A stretch of DNA of 57,026 nucleotides from IMG/VR virus record IMGVR_UViG_3300049215_000704, positions 1-57,026 of that record. One strand, 5' to 3'. Shown here in pieces: positions 16,055-23,463 of the stretch; position 1 is the stretch's first letter; the number at the start of each line of letters is the position of its first letter. Under the pieces are notes generated by a model, which did no database searches, had not been told where the DNA came from, and saw nothing but the letters and a program-made list of their open reading frames with translations. A program made the translations under genes and the position numbers. This DNA comes from a virus.

Positions 16055-16169
16055 TGCTCTAGGGAGTTTGATTTTTGTTGCGCTTGTCGGTGTATCCGGG
16101 GCAACATTGAGGCAATGTTGTGCTAAACGTTCTAAACAGTCAATAGCATTTTTAGCACTTTTTTGGGGC
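16055..16169. promoter_or_regulatory. Divergent early/repressor control region with operators
   Basis: This AT-richer gap separates the Cro-like gene and the repressor. It holds a perfect 19-bp palindrome with 8-bp arms, CAACATTG-AGG-CAATGTTG (16102-16120). It also holds an 8-bp inverted repeat, GTGCTAAA (16120-16127) with TTTAGCAC (16151-16158). These are good candidates for repressor and Cro/Ner operators that decide between lysogeny and the lytic cycle. I cannot assign the -35/-10 boxes with confidence. Confidence 0.6.
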
Positions 16170-16751
16170 ATGACTTTTCCCGACAAACTCAAGCGTCTAA
16201 TGGCACAAGAGCGCCTATCCCAACAGGCGGTCGCTGAGCGCATTGGCGTTTCTCAGCGGGTCGTCTCAAAATGGCTTTCGGGTTTTCTTCCCAAGGAATC
16301 CACCCGGCGACTAATGGAGGCGAAGTTTAATTTGCCGATTAACTGCTTGGATAATGGCCAAGCGCTACCACCCGAACGGTCCGGGTTTATTATTCTCAAA
16401 ACTAAATCAGTAATTGGTGATTTGAAGAAGCGCCACGAAATTGAAACCAGCAATGCGGAAGAAGTCGCTTTTGCAGGATATGTGGCGACAGAGCCACATC
16501 GGCCTCCATTGACTAAGGCAGATTTTGCAGCGCTGGATGATATGATGCATGATCACCCGGAAATTTATAAAACGGTGATTGGATTAATCCGATCCACTAA
16601 GAAAGTTACTGCAGGCCTAAAGGCCGCCGAGGCGCACAAGCCATTCGGTAATAGCCCGAAAAAAGCCCCGACCCTCACTCCACCGCAAAAGAATTACGAT
16701 CCTATGGAGGCGGGAAAATTTGTTCGCCGCCATCGCCAGCAAGCGGGGTGA
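16170..16751 (+). CDS. XRE-family phage repressor
   Basis: A 193-aa protein. The N-terminal HTH is clear (KRLMAQERLSQQAVAERIGV then SQRVVSKWLSG, residues 8-38). A longer middle and a basic C-terminus follow. It is the first rightward gene, divergent from the early operon and next to the palindromes, so it is the likely lysogeny repressor. There is no LexA-type Ser-Lys peptidase domain that I can see, so induction may not be RecA-dependent, as in Mu. Confidence 0.72.
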   Translation: MTFPDKLKRLMAQERLSQQAVAERIGVSQRVVSKWLSGFLPKESTRRLMEAKFNLPINCLDNGQALPPERSGFIILKTKSVIGDLKKRHEIETSNAEEVAFAGYVATEPHRPPLTKADFAALDDMMHDHPEIYKTVIGLIRSTKKVTAGLKAAEAHKPFGNSPKKAPTLTPPQKNYDPMEAGKFVRRHRQQAG

Positions 16752-16974
16752 GGGATGTGCCTTTGGCAAACATCAGGGCTTCGTCCACATTGTAGACCGC
16801 TGCGGGTAACTGACCCAGATCGCGCAACATGACTTCGCGGGCAAGCAATTCATCCAAGAGAATTCCCACGAGTCGCCGCAAATGCTCGGCATCCCTTGCG
16901 CGCATCGCCGCGCGCCGGTAGTGCCAAAGTTCGTCCGCGAATCGTCGCGGAGGCCGGATGGGGAATTGCGACAT
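16702..16974 (-). CDS. Small phage protein, antisense to repressor end
   Basis: A 90-aa reading frame with protein-like composition (PIRPPRRFADELWHYRRAAM, HLRRLVGILLDELLAREVML). It fills the gap between the repressor and the next rightward gene and overlaps the repressor 3' end by 50 bases in the opposite direction. Possibly expressed with, or antisense to, the repressor. Function unknown. Confidence 0.4.
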   Translation of the reverse strand: MSQFPIRPPRRFADELWHYRRAAMRARDAEHLRRLVGILLDELLAREVMLRDLGQLPAAVYNVDEALMFAKGTSLTPLAGDGGEQIFPPP

Positions 16975-17000
16975 GGCGTAAATGCCTGCGCGGGGTAACT

Positions 17001-17044
17001 ATGTTAATACCACTTCCATGAACAAAAGTTGCCGAATGTTAATA
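17001..17044 (+). promoter_or_regulatory. Paired ATGTTAATA motifs before the rightward operon
   Basis: Two exact copies of ATGTTAATA (17001-17009 and 17036-17044) are 35 bp apart in an AT-rich gap just before the gene at 17064. They may be activator or repressor sites or part of a promoter for the rightward arm. Spacing is the only evidence. Confidence 0.3.
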
Positions 17045-17063
17045 AATTCCGCGGGGACAATCC

Positions 17064-17894
17064 ATGACGACAAGCCTTGACCTTTTTTGCCGCGGTGAAT
17101 ATCACGACGCCATGAAACTCACTCGTGCTGAATACGAACGGCTTCACTTGGAGGGCAAAGCCGAATACTTGGCGACGCTCGACCCCAACGAGGTGGCTGC
17201 GCTTTTTTCGACATCCGCTTCGCCGCTCGGCATCTTAAGCACCGGGCCGCGTTCAATGGATTACGCACCGAGAATCCAGCAGATCCAAAAAATCGAACGC
17301 CGGATTGATCTGAATGGTTGGTTGCTTTTGCTCATCCTGATCTTGCTCATTCCCGCATGGCTTTGGATTCGCCAGCAATGGAGCCTCGTTCCTCAAACTT
17401 CGCCAGTGAACGCGCCCGTTGCGGTTGCTATGCCTTCGCCGCAAACGCCCGCGCCCGGTGCGATGGTGACGAGCGCGCCGCCGCCTCCGGTTGAGACACC
17501 CGCTCCTGCCATTGCTACGCCTGCAGCGTCCGCGGCGCAACCCCATCCAGCCAAAGCTATTGCATCAGCGACACTACCGAAAGAGAAAATGCGCAAGGTA
17601 ACATACACCGTTAATGGCAATCCCTATGGTGCGGTGGAGGTTTATTATCACCTGCCCGATGGCACACCAGACGGGAAATGGACGCGCGTCATGGTCAATA
17701 CCGGATGGACAATTAAATTTGACGCGCCGATAGGCGCGGATGTCAGCTTGAGCGCATCCAATCCCACGCTGACGCCGGTTGAATTGAGCGCGCAAATTTA
17801 TCTCGATGGGACAATCTGGAAACGGGATGAGCGGTATTTTCCCTCGGGGAGCGCGCATGTGAATGTGACGGGCATAGTGCGGGATTTCCCATGA
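17064..17894 (+). CDS. Membrane-anchored protein with Pro/Ala-rich linker
   Basis: A 276-aa protein. Residues about 83-104 form one transmembrane helix (NGWLLLLILILLIPAWLWI). A Pro/Ala-rich linker (about 115-165) and a C-terminal beta-rich domain (VTYTVNGNPYGAVEVYYHLP...) follow. A second possible start is ATG 17112 (MKLTRAEYERL). A strong terminator follows directly, so it is expressed as its own unit. As an isolated gene near the repressor it may be a lysogenic-conversion or surface-exclusion protein (inference). Confidence 0.6.
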   Translation: MTTSLDLFCRGEYHDAMKLTRAEYERLHLEGKAEYLATLDPNEVAALFSTSASPLGILSTGPRSMDYAPRIQQIQKIERRIDLNGWLLLLILILLIPAWLWIRQQWSLVPQTSPVNAPVAVAMPSPQTPAPGAMVTSAPPPPVETPAPAIATPAASAAQPHPAKAIASATLPKEKMRKVTYTVNGNPYGAVEVYYHLPDGTPDGKWTRVMVNTGWTIKFDAPIGADVSLSASNPTLTPVELSAQIYLDGTIWKRDERYFPSGSAHVNVTGIVRDFP

Positions 17895-17896
17895 GC

Positions 17897-17926
17897 AAAA
17901 GGCCCGGAGTGTACCGGGCCTTTTTT
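17897..17926 (+). terminator. Intrinsic terminator
   Basis: Stem GGCCCGG/CCGGGCC with a 6-base loop followed by TTTTTT, directly after the membrane-protein stop codon. Between it and 18182 I see no convincing gene. Confidence 0.85.
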
Positions 17927-18182
17927 GTTGACTGTTTTCCGGAGCCGCCATAATCCGCCATCGGCGCGGGATGGCAAACCCCTCCGCAACATTGGCAAAG
18001 ACAGCATGATTGGCAGAGAACGCAGCTTGTGAGACAGATGGCCAATAAGCGCGTAAAGTCGCGGCGTGCAAAGTTCCACGCCAACGAAATCTTCAGTGCT
18101 GGTGAGTTGCTTAGGCTTCGGCCTGGTCGCTCGCGTGGCGCATGATTGCGTGCATGTCGGCGCGAAGACGCGGCATGGCTGG

Positions 18183-18686
18183 ATGAAATTTGAGTCCACG
18201 CTGGGCGGCGCGGAGAATCTTTACGAGCAGCTCGGCGCGGCGCTGGGCTACGGCTTGAACGCGGGCGAGCGGTTGCGCCTGGCGGAGTTGGAAAAGCTGT
18301 TGACCGACGCGAAGGACGAGCGGCGCAAATTGCTCAAGCTGGAAAGCGATCTCACCCAAGTGCGGGACGCGCTGCGGATTGCCACCGCCGTGGCGCAACA
18401 CAAGGAAACGCCCGCGCCCACTGCGCCGAGGGCCGCGATAAAAGTGACGGAGGAAACCGTCCGCCCGATGTTCGAAGCATGGAAGGCGAGCGACCAATTT
18501 TTGCTGCCGTATCTGCGCGGACAAGGTCTGGGGCGGGAATACACCAAATGGCTGCAACGCTTTCGGTTTCGGATGCACGACGAATTCACGGCGCACATCC
18601 AAAGCCTGCTGAAACGCTTTAACAAGACCGGCAAACCCAAATCCTATTCTGTAATTCTGTCCAAGAATCCGGGCGCAGCGGCTTAG
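18183..18686 (+). CDS. Coiled-coil phage protein of unknown function
   Basis: A 167-aa protein from ATG 18183; the frame is open upstream to 18066 and the start is uncertain. It has a central coiled coil (LRLAELEKLLTDAKDERRKL...) and a basic C-terminal helical domain (REYTKWLQRFRFRMHDEF). No family recognised. It starts the rightward (middle/late) arm after the terminator. Confidence 0.5.
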   Translation: MKFESTLGGAENLYEQLGAALGYGLNAGERLRLAELEKLLTDAKDERRKLLKLESDLTQVRDALRIATAVAQHKETPAPTAPRAAIKVTEETVRPMFEAWKASDQFLLPYLRGQGLGREYTKWLQRFRFRMHDEFTAHIQSLLKRFNKTGKPKSYSVILSKNPGAAA

Positions 18687-18704
18687 ACAGAATTAACCAA
18701 ATTT
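18686..18704 (+). repeat. Dispersed ACAGAATTAAC repeat, copy 2
   Basis: GACAGAATTAACCAAATTT directly follows the stop of the coiled-coil gene. It matches copies at 10019-10037 and 19598-19628. Confidence 0.45.
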
Positions 18705-18739
18705 CTCCCAGCCAATTTCCTCCCACCACATAAAAAATT

Positions 18740-18777
18740 CCCCGTCCGCGGCTCTGCGGCTGCAACCGCCGACGGGG
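18740..18777 (-). terminator. GC hairpin, terminator-like on the minus strand
   Basis: CCCCGTC (18740-18746) pairs with GACGGGG (18771-18777). On the minus strand the stem is followed by AATTTTTT. It lies 24 bases before the gene at 18802 and may insulate it from antisense transcription or act as a leader hairpin. Confidence 0.4.
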
Positions 18778-18801
18778 AGATAATTTTCCAAATCCAAAAA
18801 A

Positions 18802-19590
18802 ATGAACACTCCATTCCTCTCCCTCTCGCTTTGCGGCGTCAATCTGCTGCAACTCCAATACGACCAGATTGAAGGCTGGTTCGTCGTCCTGCTGGGCTTC
18901 GTCACCAAATGGTTGAGCGACCATCAGGTGATCAACTGTTACGAGGCGTCGGGCGTCGCGGCGTTGCTCGTCGGCTGGTTCCACAAATTTTTGCGCAATG
19001 ACACCACGGGCTATGTCACGCAGCTGGCGGGATTCATTCAAAAGAGACTCGGCAAGACACCGCCGAGCCTTCCGCCCGCAGCCAAGGCCACGCTGCTGCT
19101 ATTATGCATCATCCCTGCCGCCCTGCTGCAGCATGGCTGCACGACGTTGAACAACGCTGCCGCCGGCGTGCCGACGAGCACGGTGCAGAACGCCGCGAGA
19201 TTCGTGCAGGCGGAAACTCAAGACGCCGTAGCGTCCTATGTCGCGCATCATCCGAACTACAAGGGCGACTTTGTGATCGCGGGGCACGCGCTGAACACGT
19301 TTCTCGCGACTGGCAGCACCGACCCGAGCGCGCTGCGCACGGCCATACTTGCGGACATTCCGGCGGCGGACCAGACGGACTTTGCTCCGCTGGTGGATGC
19401 GGCGGTCGGCGCATATTCGCTCTATGCCACGGACTGGGTGCAGAAGGAAACCTCCGGCGCTTTCGCCGCCGATGCGAAAATTTTGCTCCAGGCCATTGCC
19501 AATGGCCTCAATGCAGCGGTCAGTCCCTCGTCCGCGCCCTCGGGACAACTCCCGGCGCAAGCGCCTGGGTTGAACGCCGCGACAAACTAA
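18802..19590 (+). CDS. Probable lysis-cassette membrane protein
   Basis: A 262-aa protein with hydrophobic segments near residues 20-35 and 45-62 (EGWFVVLLGFVTKWL and a GVAALLVGWFHKF stretch). A third stretch, ATLLLLCIIPAALLQHGCTT (about 96-115), looks like a lipoprotein signal with a C after it, inside the protein. The remainder is Ala-rich and soluble. Position before the terminase genes and the membrane features suggest a holin or spanin role (inference). The 3' end contains one dispersed hairpin repeat. It could be two fused functions. Confidence 0.5.
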   Translation: MNTPFLSLSLCGVNLLQLQYDQIEGWFVVLLGFVTKWLSDHQVINCYEASGVAALLVGWFHKFLRNDTTGYVTQLAGFIQKRLGKTPPSLPPAAKATLLLLCIIPAALLQHGCTTLNNAAAGVPTSTVQNAARFVQAETQDAVASYVAHHPNYKGDFVIAGHALNTFLATGSTDPSALRTAILADIPAADQTDFAPLVDAAVGAYSLYATDWVQKETSGAFAADAKILLQAIANGLNAAVSPSSAPSGQLPAQAPGLNAATN

Positions 19591-19597
19591 ATCCTTC

Positions 19598-19628
19598 GAC
19601 AGAATTAACAAAATTAACCGAATTTTTT
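19598..19628 (+). repeat. Dispersed ACAGAATTAAC repeat, copy 3
   Basis: Starts GACAGAATTAACAAAATT and continues AACCGAATTTTTT. It has the same core as the copies at 10019 and 18686 and again sits just after a gene end. Confidence 0.45.
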
Positions 19629-19650
19629 CACCCTCAATCCCATCACAAAA

Positions 19651-19875
19651 ATGAATATCCGCGCCAAAATGTTATGCCTCTCCGTCACACGCCACGGTCA
19701 ATCCGAGGAAGTTAAATTCATCCCGGTCTATTCGAGTGACCCGGAATCTGAAAATGCGAAGTGGGCCAAGGCTACACCCGGCGGCGAGCTTCGCCTTTGG
19801 ATCGACAATCCTTCCGCCCAGGGCGCGTTTGCCGAGAACAAAAACTATTTCGTGGACATCAGTCCGGCGGAGTAG
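19651..19875 (+). CDS. Small conserved phage protein (74 aa)
   Basis: It reads MNIRAKMLCLSVTRHGQSEE, then VKFIPVYSSDPESENAKWAK, and ends AENKNYFVDISPAE. The pattern KMxCxxVT...F..VYSSDPxSENAxW..TP...L...IDNP.A...F..GK.YFVDFSPAE belongs to a small beta-rich protein common in phages. Function unknown. It sits in the lysis-type region before the terminase. Confidence 0.6.
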   Translation: MNIRAKMLCLSVTRHGQSEEVKFIPVYSSDPESENAKWAKATPGGELRLWIDNPSAQGAFAENKNYFVDISPAE

Positions 19876-19923
19876 CTCGCGCAAAGCCAAGAACGAAGAA
19901 CCAAGCACCCGAACACTTCCTTC

Positions 19924-20151
19924 ATGTCCACCACCGCAACCATCCTGACCCAACTCCTGGCCTTCCTCGGCCAGTTGGAAGGTTACGCGAACACCGGCGA
20001 CATGGTGAAGCACGCCGAGGCGCTGGCGGGCGCGAAGTTCTGCGCGGAGCTACTGACCGCGATGAACGCGAGCCAAGCCGACCCGACCAACCCGGACAAA
20101 CTCGACGCGGTGCAAGCGATGCTCGGCACCGGCGCAAAATTCCTGCCATGA
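19924..20151 (+). CDS. Small helical phage protein
   Basis: A 75-aa helical protein (MSTTATILTQLLAFLGQLEG...). Its TGA overlaps the next ATG (ATGA), showing coupling with the lipoprotein-like gene that follows. No family recognised. Confidence 0.5.
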   Translation: MSTTATILTQLLAFLGQLEGYANTGDMVKHAEALAGAKFCAELLTAMNASQADPTNPDKLDAVQAMLGTGAKFLP

Positions 20152-20558
20152 AAAAAACCCTCGCCAATGTCAAATCCGAAGACCTCCTGATTCGCGGTCT
20201 TCTCCTATGCCTGGCGATTGCCTTGTTCGGCATGATTTTTGACGCGTGCACGATTGCGCCGAAGGCGATTGTGCCGACGACGCCGACGCCGGGCGCATCC
20301 GGCCAGCTGAACTCGGGCGTGCTTGGCCCGCAGACGCACAATGGCGTGGAAGGCTGGCGCGTGGATTACACGTTGCCGGGCGCGTATGCCATCCTGGCGG
20401 AGAAATATGGCGCGCGGCTGGACATACCGCCGCAGCCCACGGACAAGGCATTCCTCGCGCTCGGTGACGGCACATTCTGGTGCTCCGAACTCACGCTCTT
20501 CCAATACGGCGTCATGCATTTCCTTCATTTGCAGGATGCGACGCTGCAAAGCCCATAA
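20148..20558 (+). CDS. Putative lipoprotein / membrane-anchored lysis-region protein
   Basis: A 136-aa protein. A basic start, then LLIRGLLLCLAIALFGMIFD and AC, gives a lipoprotein-like signal with the lipobox Cys near residue 34. The rest is a compact periplasmic-type domain (GVEGWRVDYTLPGAYAILAE ... FWCSELTLFQYGVMHFL). Position beside other membrane proteins suggests an outer spanin or other lysis factor, but the sequence alone does not prove it. Confidence 0.5.
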   Translation: MKKTLANVKSEDLLIRGLLLCLAIALFGMIFDACTIAPKAIVPTTPTPGASGQLNSGVLGPQTHNGVEGWRVDYTLPGAYAILAEKYGARLDIPPQPTDKAFLALGDGTFWCSELTLFQYGVMHFLHLQDATLQSP

Positions 20559-20581
20559 CACCCAAACCATTTCCCAAAACG

Positions 20582-20992
20582 ATGCTTCCCTTCCTTGCTG
20601 ACATGCCGCCGCCGAGCGATTCGGGTTTTGCCCAGACCTGCTACACATTGGCCGCGTTGACGATTTTCGCCTACTACGCCGTCGCGCTGGCGCAGAAGAT
20701 TTTTCCGCCGAAGAAGCACAACCTGATTGAGCCGCAGCCGCTCGAAGTCATGGAAGCGCACGCGTATGCCACGACGCATGACATCGAAACGATGAGGGGG
20801 GAATTTGAAACGCGCATGAAGGCAATGAGCGATTCGAGCAAGGTGTTCCGCGACGACATGCGCAGCGAACAAAAAGAAATCGGCGAGCGCCTGGCCGTGG
20901 TCGAGACCAAGCAGGATTCGTCGAAGGATAAACTCGACGTGATGGACGCGAAACTGGACCGCCTGATCGAGAAGGGAGTGCGCCATGACTGA
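20582..20992 (+). CDS. Small membrane protein with coiled-coil tail
   Basis: A 136-aa protein. A transmembrane helix (CYTLAALTIFAYYAVALAQK, residues about 20-39) is followed by a long charged coiled coil rich in Glu, Lys and Asp up to LDVMDAKLDRLIEKG. This design fits an inner-membrane spanin or a Mu-type lysis accessory protein. It overlaps the next gene by 8 bases. Confidence 0.55.
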   Translation: MLPFLADMPPPSDSGFAQTCYTLAALTIFAYYAVALAQKIFPPKKHNLIEPQPLEVMEAHAYATTHDIETMRGEFETRMKAMSDSSKVFRDDMRSEQKEIGERLAVVETKQDSSKDKLDVMDAKLDRLIEKGVRHD

Positions 20993-21239
20993 CCAACTTT
21001 TTCTCCGCAAGGAAGTCCTGCGCATGTGCGCGGGCATGGGCAGCACGGGCATGAAGTTTGACACGCTGCTGACGGAGCTGCGCCGCGAGATTTTCCACGA
21101 GCTCACTGACGATGAACTGCGCGAGCAGCTCCACTACCTGGGCGCGGAACATTTCATTTCCGTCAAGCGCGCCGTGCTCGATCCGTCGGCATTGCGCTAC
21201 GTCGTGACACCCGAAGGCGAAGAAGCAATTTCCCAATGA
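20985..21239 (+). CDS. Small winged-helix-type phage protein
   Basis: An 84-aa protein: KEVLRMCAGMGSTGMKFDTL, then LTDDELREQLHYLGAEHFIS, ending RYVVTPEGEEAISQ. The helix-helix-strand-strand order with a terminal TPxGxE segment is typical of winged-helix domains. Genes of this kind sit just upstream of the terminase in transposable phages. It overlaps the small-terminase-like gene (ATGA). Confidence 0.6.
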   Translation: MTDQLFLRKEVLRMCAGMGSTGMKFDTLLTELRREIFHELTDDELREQLHYLGAEHFISVKRAVLDPSALRYVVTPEGEEAISQ

Positions 21240-21862
21240 TGCGCAAAGGCAAATCCGTCCTCGACAAGCCCCCGCTGGAAACGCAGGAGCGGATTTACCG
21301 TTTGGGCGAAAGCAAGACGCTGGACGAGATGGTCGTGCTGGTGAATGCACCCGAGTCCGAAGGAGGCTTTGGCATCAAAATCGAACGCTCTGCGCTGCGC
21401 GACTGGTTGGCCAAGCAGCGCAACCAGTGGCGGGCGCTTGACCTGGGCGCACGGCTGCGGCGCGGGCGCGAGCGCCTGGCGGAGGCGGAGTCGATGATCC
21501 AGGAATCCGATCCGGCGGCCTACGACGCGGCCAACATGGCGGCGCTGCGTGAACTGGTGCTCGACATGCAGGTGACGGGAGATTTTGAGTCCAAGGACAT
21601 CTGCATGCTTTACAGCGTGCTGCAACAGCAGGGCAAACTGGTTTTGGATCGCGAGAAGCTCGAAATATCGAAGCGCGAAGTCGCCGTGCAGGAGAAGAAG
21701 CTGGCGATTGAAGTGGTGGCGAAGAGCAAGGAAATCATCGCGTTGCTGCGCGACAGGACGCTGAGCGAACCGCAGCGCCTCGCAGGCGTGCAAACCATTT
21801 TGTTCGGCGAGAAGCCGGCGGACGTTCCCACCCTGGCACAGATTGGAGGCCAGAAGTCGTGA
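21236..21862 (+). CDS. Small terminase subunit-like protein (Mu gp27/DUF3486 type)
   Basis: A 208-aa protein. The N-terminal region ETQERIYRLGESKTLDEMVV and the following SALRDWLAKQRNQ look like an HTH module. Long helices and a coiled coil (about 125-175, LVLDREKLEISKREVAVQEK) follow. Mu gp27-like small terminases have this layout and are encoded directly before the large subunit, as here. It would recognise phage DNA and form the packaging motor with TerL. The assignment rests on position and architecture. Confidence 0.6.
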   Translation: MMRKGKSVLDKPPLETQERIYRLGESKTLDEMVVLVNAPESEGGFGIKIERSALRDWLAKQRNQWRALDLGARLRRGRERLAEAESMIQESDPAAYDAANMAALRELVLDMQVTGDFESKDICMLYSVLQQQGKLVLDREKLEISKREVAVQEKKLAIEVVAKSKEIIALLRDRTLSEPQRLAGVQTILFGEKPADVPTLAQIGGQKS

Positions 21863-23451
21863 GCACGAAACTTAAACGGAAGCTCAAGAAGGCCGCCGTC
21901 GTCACGACGATGCTGGTTACTGCTGCCGCGCAGGCCGCTGGCTTGACGGGCGCGGCGAAGGTGATCAGCGGCTTGGTGCACTACCGCAAATACCAGCAGC
22001 CGGTTTTCTGGGACAGCGAGACGAAGACGGCGATCATCCACTGGTCGCGCCAGATCGGCAAGAGCTACACGCTCGCCGGCTGGGCGGTGAAGCGGCTGCT
22101 CGACCGCCCTGGCCGCCTGGTGACGGTGCTGTCCAACTCGCGGGACAACGGCGCGGAGTTCGTCGTCAAGTGCCACGAGATTGTCGAGAAGCTGAAGGAG
22201 GCGATGAAGATCGAGGAGTTCCAGATCGAGAGCAATGCGGACGAACTGAACGCCAACACCTCTTTGTCGGAGGACGTGAAATACGAGCTGATGCGCTTTG
22301 AAGTGCGGATCACGGTCGGCGGCAAGACCGGGCGCATCAAGGTGCTGGCGGCGAACCCGCGCACGGCGCGCGGCTTTTCCGGCGACTTGATCCTGGACGA
22401 GTTCGCCTTCCATGAAAACAGCGCGGCCATCTGGGAAGCAGCGGAGCCGATCATCTCGTCGAACCCGGATTTCCTCTGCCGCATTTCGAGCACGGGCAAT
22501 GGCCGGCACAACATGTTCTACCAGCTCATCGCCGACGGGCTGATTCCCTACTACCGCGTGCGGCGCTCGGACGCCTGGGCTACCGGCGAACTGAAAATTT
22601 TCTCGATCATCAACAACAAGGAGATCACGCCGGACGAGGCGCGGGCCCAGGCCGCGGACAAGCGGGCTTACGACCAGAATTACGAGTGCGCCTTCAACGA
22701 CGAGGCGAGCGCGCTGCTGACGCAGGACCTGATCAACGCCGCGCAGCGCGAAGGCGTGGTGGTCGAGGAGCAGGAGTGGAGCGAGGCGACCATCAAGCGG
22801 CTGCGCGAGCAGCCGATCGGCGACCTCTACCTCGGCCAGGACGTGGGCCGCAAGCGCGACCTCTCGGTGCAGGCGGTGATTGAGAAAAACGGCAGCAAGC
22901 GCGACGTGGTGGCGATGCTGCGCATGGAAAACATGCGCCTGCCCGCCCAACAACGCGAGCTGGACAAAATCGTGACCCTCCCAAAATTCCGCCGGTCGTG
23001 CATCGACATGACCGGCCTCGGCACGGGCCTCGTCGAATACGCGCAAGAGGACCATGGCGGGAAAATCATCGGCATCAATTTCGCCACCACCGTGCCGATC
23101 ACCCAGCGGCTGAAAAAAGAAGGCCGCAAAAAGGAGACGGCGCGCGTGACCGAAGTCATGGCCACGAACCTCCTCGGCGTGTTCGAGGACGGCGCGATCA
23201 CCATTCCCCAGGACGGGCAACTGCGCGACGACCTGCGCAAGCCGGAGCGACTGGTCTCGCCGGGCGGCAACGTCAGCATCGCGGCGGTGCGGGATGAAGC
23301 GGGGCACGCCGACCACTTCTGGGCGCTGGCCCTGGCCGAACATGCCATCGGCCAAAAAGGCACATGGGCGGCAGAACCGGTGAAAGTGCGCGGCACCCAC
23401 GCCGTGCGCTCCATGCGCATGCGCGAACGCCGCCGCGGCCTGGCCGCCTAA
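21859..23451 (+). CDS. terL: Terminase large subunit (Mu gp28-like)
   Basis: A 530-aa protein from a GTG start overlapping the upstream stop (GTGA). The ATPase motor has HWSRQIGKSYT (R64-S69, Walker A of TerL type) and LILDEFAFH (D180, E181, Walker B). The RNase H-like nuclease half shows YLGQDVGRKRDLS, SCIDMTGLGTGLVEY and GHADHFWALALAEHA, which carry the acidic metal ligands. It packages phage DNA into capsids, and in transposable phages cuts beyond the phage ends into host DNA. Length is normal. Confidence 0.9.
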   Translation: MSTKLKRKLKKAAVVTTMLVTAAAQAAGLTGAAKVISGLVHYRKYQQPVFWDSETKTAIIHWSRQIGKSYTLAGWAVKRLLDRPGRLVTVLSNSRDNGAEFVVKCHEIVEKLKEAMKIEEFQIESNADELNANTSLSEDVKYELMRFEVRITVGGKTGRIKVLAANPRTARGFSGDLILDEFAFHENSAAIWEAAEPIISSNPDFLCRISSTGNGRHNMFYQLIADGLIPYYRVRRSDAWATGELKIFSIINNKEITPDEARAQAADKRAYDQNYECAFNDEASALLTQDLINAAQREGVVVEEQEWSEATIKRLREQPIGDLYLGQDVGRKRDLSVQAVIEKNGSKRDVVAMLRMENMRLPAQQRELDKIVTLPKFRRSCIDMTGLGTGLVEYAQEDHGGKIIGINFATTVPITQRLKKEGRKKETARVTEVMATNLLGVFEDGAITIPQDGQLRDDLRKPERLVSPGGNVSIAAVRDEAGHADHFWALALAEHAIGQKGTWAAEPVKVRGTHAVRSMRMRERRRGLAA

Positions 23452-23463
23452 CCTCTTTTTTTC

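Noticed and set aside
16055-16243. Longer start for the Cro-like protein at 16171 or 16243
   Set aside because: These starts would overlap the divergent repressor gene and place both palindromes inside coding sequence; the ATG at 16054 leaves a normal control region.
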